A stretch of DNA of 20,997 nt, taken from IMG/VR virus record IMGVR_UViG_3300005747_000097, positions 1 through 20,997 of that record, one strand, 5' to 3'. Both the position numbers and the translations under genes were made by a program. This DNA is from a virus. The notes beneath the pieces were generated by a model. The model worked only from the letters and a program-made list of their open reading frames with translations, was not told the DNA's origin and ran no database searches. Positions 14,522-20,997 of the stretch are shown piece by piece (the first letter of the stretch is position 1; each line of letters begins with the position of its first letter).

Positions 14522-15026
14522 AATGAATGAACCTAGCTTTGATGCTCCAATTCCCGGTATGTCTTTAACCGCTGAACTTGGTGGTCGTCCGTGGCAAAGC
14601 CCTCCCCAATATACAACTGTTGAACAGGCTCTTGAATACTATATTCCACGTCTTACTGCTGATGAAGTTACAGACCAACTTTTGGATGTTCTTGAAATGG
14701 GCGTACCTGTTTCAACTCTTGCAAACACAATGCAACTTTCTGGAGTTATGGAAGGTAAACATAGTGTTGATGTAGGTGTTTTGATTATGCCGGTTATAAT
14801 GGAAATGATTTCATATATTGCAGATACAGCAGGTGTTGAATATGATATGGGAACAGATAAACCTAAAAAAGTAAGCGAAACTCTCGTTGATAAGGCACTT
14901 ACAAAGTTACAAGAAGAAGAAGATAAAGATGTACAAGAAAATGAAGTTATGCCGGAGGTAGAAATACAAGTAGAAGAAGAACAAACTATGGAACAGCCTG
15001 CAGGTTTAATGTCTAGGAGAGTGTAA
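14514..15026 (+). CDS. Conserved virion-associated protein of marine-phage type
   Basis: 170 residues. The start ATG 14514 has GAGG at 14498-14501 (a long 12-base spacer); ATG 14523 is a possible alternative. Residues about 12-45 contain PIPGMSLTAELGGRPWQSPP then QYTTVEQALEYYIPRL, a pattern (GxRPWxxPPQYTTVxEAxxYY) I recall from structural modules of marine phages. The rest is helical, and the last 50 residues are very acidic (EEEDKDVQENEVMPEVEIQ). Placed between the two large putative ejection proteins, it may be a core component or chaperone for them. The precise role is unknown. Confidence 0.6.
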   Translation: MAEMNEPSFDAPIPGMSLTAELGGRPWQSPPQYTTVEQALEYYIPRLTADEVTDQLLDVLEMGVPVSTLANTMQLSGVMEGKHSVDVGVLIMPVIMEMISYIADTAGVEYDMGTDKPKKVSETLVDKALTKLQEEEDKDVQENEVMPEVEIQVEEEQTMEQPAGLMSRRV

Positions 15027-15028
15027 CA

Positions 15029-17194
15029 ATGGGTATTTTTGGTTTAGGTGCTTTTGGTGAAGGTATTGTTAAAGGATTAGCAGAAAGTGCGACTACATCA
15101 TTGCAAGATGAAATGGAACGAATTGAAGACAGTATTAAAACTGCGTCAGATATTCGTTTAAAGCGCACTGTACAGGATCAAGATAGACGTAGAGATGAAG
15201 CCGAAAAAATTGTTAAGGCACTCAAACGTGCAAGAGCAAATCTTGGTGGTGCAGATGATCAGCAAGCTGCTATACGTGCCGCTTCTTTATTAAAGCAAAG
15301 TGGAGATTTAGATGCCTTTAATACTTTAGTAGGTAGAATTTCTGATAGATCGCAATCTGGCGATTTAGACTTTAACAAATATTTTGGTGATGTTTCAAAG
15401 ATGTCACCGGCTGCAAGCGATCTTGATATTGCATATTCATTTATAGAAGATACAACAATACCTCTTCCAGATTCTAAAGAAGGTCTGAAGGGGGTTGAGC
15501 CAAAGGGTATTTTGAAATATCTTGGTCCTGATATTGATGCAGAATCTCTTGTTGAACAGCGTACTCAAGAACAAATGACTATGATGGACTTGGGTGTACG
15601 AGATGTAAAGGATATTTCAATACCTACTGTAGAATTTAAACGTGAAGCGTTTAAGTTAGACGGTATGACTGCAGATCAGGAATATAAATATGTTCGTGAT
15701 AAACTTGCAAAGGGTGACTTAGACGACAAACAAAGAACTTTTTACAGCGAAAGAGCAACTAACCTTGCATCTAATCTGGGTATTGATAAGCAAATGGAAC
15801 TTGCCATTAACGACTTTAATACCGCTCCTGATGCTGATGCTAAAGCAAAAGCAGAACAGACGATTATGAATCTTGGTAAAACGCAATCACGTCTTACTGC
15901 AATGAAAACTGGTAGCACAATTGAAATGCTTAAGGTAGACAAGCAAGAGGCTCTTGAGAAGGGTGATCTAAAAGCAGCTTCAGCTATTGATAAAAAACTT
16001 CTTGACGCAGGTGCTATCACTTTGGATTCATACCTATCACGGCTACAAACTACTGCAGCATCTGGCGGTGAAGGTGCTGAAGCAGCACGTGATGAAGCAG
16101 TTAAGATTGGCACTGTTGTAGCTAAATTAAAGCAAGACATTGGCGATGCTTCCAAGCGTGTTACCTTTGATGGTATTGTATCTGTTCAATCAAAAGCAAG
16201 AAAACTTGCAATGGCTATTGTGAAAGATAATCCTGAATTGTTGGCAGCTGGTATGCGGTTTAAAATTGAATCCGATGGTAATTATACAATTGATACAGCT
16301 AATACAGAATCAGACGCAGCCGTTAATGAGGCTTTCAATAAGGCTTTTGATGAAGCATTAAATAAAGTTTATGCAGACTTTGCTAGTAATAAAGATAGCA
16401 GTAGCGATGTCAATTTTGTTGCTGCCTATGAAGCCCACAAAGGTGGGGTTGAAATTAAACCTCAAGTTTCTTTAGTCGGCAATGGTCAAAAACCTAAAGT
16501 AGTGTTAAATGAAACGCAAATAAATGCTATTAAAGTACGTCCAGATACAGCTGAAGGTGGTGAAGCATATCTTGCAGCAGCAGAACTAGCTGCCGCAAAA
16601 AGAAGTGTACCAGTTAACACTGATGCACTTGTAGATGCGGCAAGGCAAGCAGGAAAATCAGATGAATTTATAAATGCTATAAAGCCTATAATGACACCAG
16701 AAGTGCGTAGTTTAGTTTCTCAAGGTGTGGATAAGGAAGCAGCAGCATTTGAAGTCAATATGCCTAAACAAACTTCAGGTCAGATTGTAGATGAGGACGT
16801 GTTAAAGGCAGAAAAAATTATAGAGAGTACTTCTGGATTTAAGTCAAAAGAAGTACGTGCTATTGAAAATGAAATGGACGTTTCAAAAGCAACTGCAATT
16901 AAGTTGTATGATCAAGTACAAAAACTTATAAAACAAAGAGAATCGGAGAAAAATGATAAACCGCTTTATGAATACGAAGGTGGTGTAGTTCCAGATGTTC
17001 TATTTATGGGTATGGGTAAAACAATTCCGTACAAGCAAGTTAATGATGAATATTACAGGATTAAAGACGATGGTACTTTAGCTAAATCACCAGCTAACAC
17101 TGCTAGAAAAGCTATGCTTAACGATAAAAGTAGAAAAGACGTGAAGCGTACTGGTGGTTCTGTAGAGTTTGCTGACACACTTACTAGTAAGTAA
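15029..17194 (+). CDS. Large virion protein, putative internal core / ejection protein
   Basis: 721 residues. ATG 15029 has a strong AGGAGA at 15014-15019 and follows the previous stop by two bases. The N-terminus has a glycine-rich hydrophobic patch (GIFGLGAFGEGIVKGLAES, residues 2-20), then a long charged helix (about 22-75). Most of the remainder is helical and Ala/Lys/Asp/Glu-rich, with no enzymatic motif or clear transmembrane span. A beta-richer C-terminal part (about 640-705) includes GGVVPDVLFMGMGKTIPYKQ. Size, helical character and position directly before a 1182-residue protein resemble the T7 gp15/gp16 arrangement of DNA-ejection proteins. This is an analogy of order and size; I see no sequence similarity to T7 gp15. 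Confidence 0.6.
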   Translation: MGIFGLGAFGEGIVKGLAESATTSLQDEMERIEDSIKTASDIRLKRTVQDQDRRRDEAEKIVKALKRARANLGGADDQQAAIRAASLLKQSGDLDAFNTLVGRISDRSQSGDLDFNKYFGDVSKMSPAASDLDIAYSFIEDTTIPLPDSKEGLKGVEPKGILKYLGPDIDAESLVEQRTQEQMTMMDLGVRDVKDISIPTVEFKREAFKLDGMTADQEYKYVRDKLAKGDLDDKQRTFYSERATNLASNLGIDKQMELAINDFNTAPDADAKAKAEQTIMNLGKTQSRLTAMKTGSTIEMLKVDKQEALEKGDLKAASAIDKKLLDAGAITLDSYLSRLQTTAASGGEGAEAARDEAVKIGTVVAKLKQDIGDASKRVTFDGIVSVQSKARKLAMAIVKDNPELLAAGMRFKIESDGNYTIDTANTESDAAVNEAFNKAFDEALNKVYADFASNKDSSSDVNFVAAYEAHKGGVEIKPQVSLVGNGQKPKVVLNETQINAIKVRPDTAEGGEAYLAAAELAAAKRSVPVNTDALVDAARQAGKSDEFINAIKPIMTPEVRSLVSQGVDKEAAAFEVNMPKQTSGQIVDEDVLKAEKIIESTSGFKSKEVRAIENEMDVSKATAIKLYDQVQKLIKQRESEKNDKPLYEYEGGVVPDVLFMGMGKTIPYKQVNDEYYRIKDDGTLAKSPANTARKAMLNDKSRKDVKRTGGSVEFADTLTSK

Positions 17195-17214
17195 AAATAG
17201 AAAGCACGTAAATT

Positions 17215-20200
17215 ATGAATGAATTTGATGAATTTTCATTTGCTTACGGTGATCCACTTCAAAGGGACGAAGATAATAAACTTGGAGCTGAAGACGAGTT
17301 TTCTTTTGCCTATGGTGAACCTGTAACTCAAATTGAGCAAAAAGCAAAAGAGCCAGAAGATGAGTTCGCTTTTGCTTATGGTGAGCAGTCTGATGAACAA
17401 AAAAATTACCCAACAAAAGTAAAATCATATGAAGCATTTGTTGAAAGCCCACAGATACGTGAGCAAGCTGTACGCTTTGCACGTGATCGTTTAGGTTATG
17501 ATGACATTTCCCCAGAAGATGCTGTTGAAGAGGTAATTGAACACTTCCGGTCATTCAAAGTAAATGAATTTACTGCCGGTATGGACTATAATTATACATC
17601 TGCAGCGGCAGCTGATTCAAATAAAGATAAAAAAGCCAAACAAAGGTTTGAAGATTATCGCAATCTTTATACTGCCTTTGAAGCACTTCCCGGTGCTTTT
17701 GACGAAGGTGGCGCACCTAATGCTTTCACAGACTATCTTGAAGGTATCGCCACTGCTCCTTCCACATACGTAAGTATTCTCCCCGGTATTTTCACAGCAG
17801 GTGTAGGTACAGCAGCAGTAAAAGCTGGTGCTGGTGCAACTGCGCAAGTTGCAAAAGAAGGCGTTAAGCGTCTTATTATGGAATCGTTTAAACAGCCGCT
17901 AAAGACAATTGCTGCTAATCCAATTAAAACAACAATTGCTACAGAAGCTACTATGGGTGCGCTACAGAATATTGCCGAACAAAAAACTGAGCAAGAGATT
18001 GATGTACGTGAAGATTTTAGTATGGGTGAACTTACCGCTACTGCTGCTATTAGCGGTCTGGCTCCTGCTGCACTTGCAGTTGGTTTACCTAAAAAGGCAT
18101 TTAGCGAACTAGTATCACGTAAGAGTAAAACACTTTTGTCTGATGCTGAAAAAGCTGTTGCAAAAAGAAACGAAGAAGCAACTGAAGCAGCAAGAGAAGT
18201 CTTATCAAAAAACAAAAAAGTTGCAAAGGCTGTTAAAGAAGCAAGAAAACCTCTTGATAGAGAAGCTGTAGCAGCAGGTGAAGAAGAACTGTTGAAAGCT
18301 ACACAAGAGTCAAACCTTGCAGATCATCTTGTAGCTAAACTTGACCCATCCAGAATGGAACGTCTGGATGCTCTTGCTGTTGAACTTTTAGTAGAAACAG
18401 GAACTAAAAGACAGCCAAAAGAACGCACCTCTGATTTTGTTTCTCGTATTGTTTCAGAAGCACTAGAAAAAGAAGATGATACAACTAAAAACTTGTTGCG
18501 AGGTCTGTATGACAAATATAATCTTAACAGTGATGACATTCTTCGCATGGTTGTCAATGATATGTACGTTGCTGAAAGTTCAGCTATGGGTAAAGGTCTT
18601 GGTCAAAGAGGCCAAACAGAAAAACTCATTCGTCAATTAACGGATGTTTCGGCTGCAGACGTGTTTGGTTTTAGTGAAGAAGCAGTTAAGACACTAACAA
18701 AAGCTGGTGAAAAAATTAAACGTGGTGATATGCGTAGTGCTGTTGCCAAGCTAGAAGAAACAAAAACCGGAATTTCACTTAGACGATTAGATGATCTGCG
18801 CCGTGCTTTAATGACTTCACAGCCTGCAACAACTTTCAGGAACACTATATCTGGATATACTCGTGTAGGCTTTGATACTATTACACGCGCCTTTGACCAA
18901 TCTATTGCTACTTCTCTATCCGCACTTACTTTTGGTAAAGCAGCTAAAGGAAAAGTAGGCTTGTTCACAAGTACACCAAACGCAGATGTGTTTGCTACAC
19001 TATACGGAACAATAAATCCTGTGGAATCACGTGCTATTGCTGAGTTGTATAAACAAGCATTTCCTTCAATGGCACAAAAGGTGTTTAAACAAATTACCGA
19101 CATTTCTGATGCATCTGGTGAAGTTACTGGGGCTGCAACAGATAAAATGGTAAAATTCATGCAGAACATTAACGCACTGAATACCGCTTCAGACAATTAC
19201 TTTAAAAATGTTGCTTTAGTAGGTGGCATGAAAAGAAAGCTAAACGAAGCTGCTGCTCGTGCTAGACAACTAGACCCATCAATTGATATGGATCAGTTTA
19301 ACTTAGAAAAACTTATTCGTGATGGTAAGTTTAACGATTTGTTTGGAAAAGAACTAAAAGTTGGTAATACTTTAATTTTTGATGGCAAACAAGAATTAGA
19401 AAACATAGCTAAAGAAGCAATGTATTTTACATTCCAGCGTGATCCAACAAGTGGAGTAGGAAAAGCGTTTGTAAATTTAATGCACTCTGCGCCTTTCTTG
19501 ACAACATCTTTGGTTCCATTCCCAAGATTTGTAGCTAATGCTATGAGATTTACCTACGAATATTCACCTTTATATCTGATTAATCCTCGTGTGTTAAAAA
19601 CAATTGCAGGTGGTTCTGAAAACTATGATGATATTGCTAAAGGTTTAGTTGGCAGTGCCGCTTTGTTTGGTGCTATGGCGTTTAGACAAAGTGAGTACGC
19701 TGGTGATAACTGGTGGGAAGGTAAAACTGTAGGCGGTAAAACATTTGATATGCGTCCATTCTTTCCAGCTGCACCATATCTCTTTTTTGCTGATTGGATT
19801 ACCCGATTACAAAAGGGTGAGAAAACTACTGATGACAGAAGTTTTGTTACGGAAGCATTTCAAGCGTTATCCGGTACACAATTCCGTGCAGGATTTGGTG
19901 TTTACGCATTAGATAAAGCATACAAAGATATTGCAGAAGCTGACAGTTATGAGGCGGGTGGAAGAATACTTGGACAGGCAGTGTCTAATATTATTAGTAC
20001 TTACTCTATTCCACTAACAGTGGGTCAAGATTTGTATAACACTTTCCTTGCGCCTGATGATGCACGATTGGTAAAAGATACTCGTACAGCAGATTTACTT
20101 GGTCTTATTGTTAATAAGTCACTTGCTCGTGTACCCGGAAACTATGCTATTGAAGATGCGCTGTCTAATGCGTGGGGATTTGATAAGGCACAAGTATATG

Positions 20201-20763
20201 AATCAGGAACTAGAGAAGAGCCGCTTCGTAGGATTGCACCTATAACACGGCAAACCTATGGTGTTCTATTGAATGAGCGTAAGAACTTCTTTGAAAAAGA
20301 AATTGCTAGGCTTAAAATCAGTAAGCGTGTAATCGAGTCACGTACAAATGTTCCAGAAGCAGACTTAATGTTGAACGCCATGTATGGTGAGTTTATTACT
20401 AACTTTGTGGTTCCTATGATGAAAAGAGAAAAATATAAAAACCTTTCAGACGTAGAAAAATCAATAGCTATACGTGACATTATTTCAAACTATAAAGATG
20501 ATATTAAAGAAGCAGTAAGAACTAACGCTAAACTGTCTGCTCCAGAAAGGTTTGGATATAACCCAATGGAGAGAGAGAGATTTATGAAAGCTAGACCAGA
20601 TGAAAGAGAATTAGCCCTTACAATTTATCATAACACTTATGGTGAACCAGAAGAAGGAAAGAAGGGCTATGATTATGAGGTTTTATTACAAATTATTGAT
20701 GGTATTAAAACTAAAAGAAAACAAGGTAAATACACTGGTGATTTATTTAGTTTAACAGACTAA
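17215..20763 (+). CDS. Very large virion protein, putative DNA-ejection (internal core) protein
   Basis: 1182 residues, the largest product in the window. ATG 17215 is the only usable start: an in-frame TAA lies at 17209-17211, and only a weak purine-rich AGAAAG (17198-17203) serves as ribosome site. Three DEF(S/A)FAYG motifs at residues 5-12, 27-34 and 49-56 open the protein. Residues about 180-210 (SILPGIFTAGVGTAAVKAGAGATA) and 265-290 (ATAAISGLAPAALAVGLP) are hydrophobic, Ala/Gly-rich and could insert in a membrane, as could about 812-825 (VGSAALFGAMAF). Long charged helices lie between. I see no lytic transglycosylase motif. By size and its place as the last structural gene it resembles T7 gp16-type ejection proteins that cross the host envelope ahead of the DNA; this is inference. 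A hairpin terminator follows the stop. Confidence 0.6.
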   Translation: MNEFDEFSFAYGDPLQRDEDNKLGAEDEFSFAYGEPVTQIEQKAKEPEDEFAFAYGEQSDEQKNYPTKVKSYEAFVESPQIREQAVRFARDRLGYDDISPEDAVEEVIEHFRSFKVNEFTAGMDYNYTSAAAADSNKDKKAKQRFEDYRNLYTAFEALPGAFDEGGAPNAFTDYLEGIATAPSTYVSILPGIFTAGVGTAAVKAGAGATAQVAKEGVKRLIMESFKQPLKTIAANPIKTTIATEATMGALQNIAEQKTEQEIDVREDFSMGELTATAAISGLAPAALAVGLPKKAFSELVSRKSKTLLSDAEKAVAKRNEEATEAAREVLSKNKKVAKAVKEARKPLDREAVAAGEEELLKATQESNLADHLVAKLDPSRMERLDALAVELLVETGTKRQPKERTSDFVSRIVSEALEKEDDTTKNLLRGLYDKYNLNSDDILRMVVNDMYVAESSAMGKGLGQRGQTEKLIRQLTDVSAADVFGFSEEAVKTLTKAGEKIKRGDMRSAVAKLEETKTGISLRRLDDLRRALMTSQPATTFRNTISGYTRVGFDTITRAFDQSIATSLSALTFGKAAKGKVGLFTSTPNADVFATLYGTINPVESRAIAELYKQAFPSMAQKVFKQITDISDASGEVTGAATDKMVKFMQNINALNTASDNYFKNVALVGGMKRKLNEAAARARQLDPSIDMDQFNLEKLIRDGKFNDLFGKELKVGNTLIFDGKQELENIAKEAMYFTFQRDPTSGVGKAFVNLMHSAPFLTTSLVPFPRFVANAMRFTYEYSPLYLINPRVLKTIAGGSENYDDIAKGLVGSAALFGAMAFRQSEYAGDNWWEGKTVGGKTFDMRPFFPAAPYLFFADWITRLQKGEKTTDDRSFVTEAFQALSGTQFRAGFGVYALDKAYKDIAEADSYEAGGRILGQAVSNIISTYSIPLTVGQDLYNTFLAPDDARLVKDTRTADLLGLIVNKSLARVPGNYAIEDALSNAWGFDKAQVYESGTREEPLRRIAPITRQTYGVLLNERKNFFEKEIARLKISKRVIESRTNVPEADLMLNAMYGEFITNFVVPMMKREKYKNLSDVEKSIAIRDIISNYKDDIKEAVRTNAKLSAPERFGYNPMERERFMKARPDERELALTIYHNTYGEPEEGKKGYDYEVLLQIIDGIKTKRKQGKYTGDLFSLTD
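17227..17388 (+). repeat. Three DEF(S/A)FAYG(D/E) motifs, 66-base period
   Basis: Motif copies begin at 17227, 17293 and 17359, exactly 66 bases (22 residues) apart: DEFSFAYGDP, DEFSFAYGEP and DEFAFAYGEQ. Codons differ between copies (for example GATGAATTTTCA, GACGAGTTTTCT, GATGAGTTCGCT), while the intervening linkers are dissimilar and acidic, so the motif, not the DNA, appears to be conserved. Confidence 0.85.
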
Positions 20764-20792
20764 AAAAGGGGGCAATTAAGCCCCCTCTTTCA
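20764..20792. terminator. Bidirectional hairpin terminator between convergent genes
   Basis: AGGGGGC at 20767-20773 pairs perfectly with GCCCCCT at 20780-20786 around the loop AATTAA. On the minus strand the hairpin is followed by a run of six T (complement of AAAAAA at 20762-20767), the classic intrinsic form, so it mainly ends the mazG-side transcript. On the plus strand the tail is CTTTC after the stem, which is weaker. Confidence 0.8.
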
Positions 20793-20829
20793 TAACAGAT
20801 TAGTAACCCATATCATGACAAAACTATTA

Positions 20830-20997
20830 CTACCTGTTATCTCCACTGCCGCCTAGCATACCCCTAGACTGTCTATCAGAAAGTTTTTCAATATTGTCTT
20901 CCATAACCTTGCCTAGATTAACGCCTAGTTCTTGTGCTAGTACAGCAATGTACCAACAGACATCACCTAACTCCTTCGTAATCTCTGCACGTTTAGC
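20830..20997 (-). CDS. mazG: MazG-like nucleotide pyrophosphohydrolase, C-terminal fragment (partial, runs off right edge)
   Basis: Reading the minus strand from base 20997 gives 55 in-frame codons ending at TAG (complement of 20830-20832). The fragment contains EITKELGDVCWYIAVLAQEL, then LGKVMEDNIEKL, then DRQSRGMLGGSGDNR. The ELGD (E-x-x-D) metal-binding motif followed by V-x-WY, and the closing N-x-x-KL-x-x-R...G-x-GD-x-R, are hallmarks of MazG-type all-alpha NTP pyrophosphohydrolases, which hydrolyse NTPs or dNTPs to NMP and pyrophosphate. Phage copies, common in marine phages, are thought to manage the host nucleotide pool or alarmone state. It converges on the structural operon, so it probably belongs to an early or middle gene cluster. 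The N-terminus and the remaining catalytic helix are outside the window. Confidence 0.85.
   Translation of the reverse strand, partial: AKRAEITKELGDVCWYIAVLAQELGVNLGKVMEDNIEKLSDRQSRGMLGGSGDNR

Noticed and set aside
18633-19196. Minus-strand open frame of 187 codons inside the 1182-residue gene (also 17733-18215)
   Set aside because: It lies wholly antisense to a well-supported gene, with no start signal and no recognisable motif; it is a shadow of biased codon use.

Overview
The window looks like the late (virion structure) region of a tailed double-stranded DNA phage, most likely a marine phage with a short, podovirus-like tail. The grounds are: a major-capsid C-terminus at the left edge; an adaptor-like and a nozzle-like protein with no tape measure, sheath or tail tube between capsid and fibres; fibre modules of a kind I associate with marine phages; three very large virion proteins resembling an ejection-protein set; and a mazG-type fragment at the right edge. 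The host cannot be read from the sequence. No tRNA, integrase, insertion sequence, CRISPR array, polymerase or lysis enzyme is visible. Coding density is very high: every gap is under 100 bases, so there is no gene-free stretch of 300 bases.

Layout. (1) 1-604: end of the capsid gene and a probable head decoration protein, followed by an RNA hairpin. (2) 665-3773: two small proteins, the adaptor-like protein and the nozzle-like protein, which together would close the portal and build the short tail. (3) 3777-9945: a 943-residue repeat-rich fibre (GTG start), then three tandem paralogues of 359-379 residues. Each paralogue has an N-terminal domain of about 82-85 residues followed by exactly six blade-like repeats, 18 in all. 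(4) 9946-10009: the only clear promoter, a sigma70-type site whose -10 lies inside a perfect 8+8 palindrome. (5) 10010-11342: three genes of unknown or uncertain role, the last a small membrane protein. (6) 11344-20763: five tightly packed genes, including 985-, 721- and 1182-residue proteins that probably form the internal core or DNA-ejection machinery. (7) 20764-20997: a hairpin terminator between converging genes, then the C-terminal 55 codons of a MazG-like nucleotide pyrophosphohydrolase on the minus strand.

Most distinctive observations: the three six-repeat putative beta-propeller adhesin genes side by side; the 985-residue protein with eleven perfect-length 22-residue repeats passing into seven 11-residue repeats; the 1182-residue protein that opens with three DEF(S/A)FAYG motifs spaced exactly 22 residues apart; and the palindrome-embedded promoter that appears to start the ejection-protein operon. 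All functional names rest on reading the sequence and on recall of families; no database search was possible.
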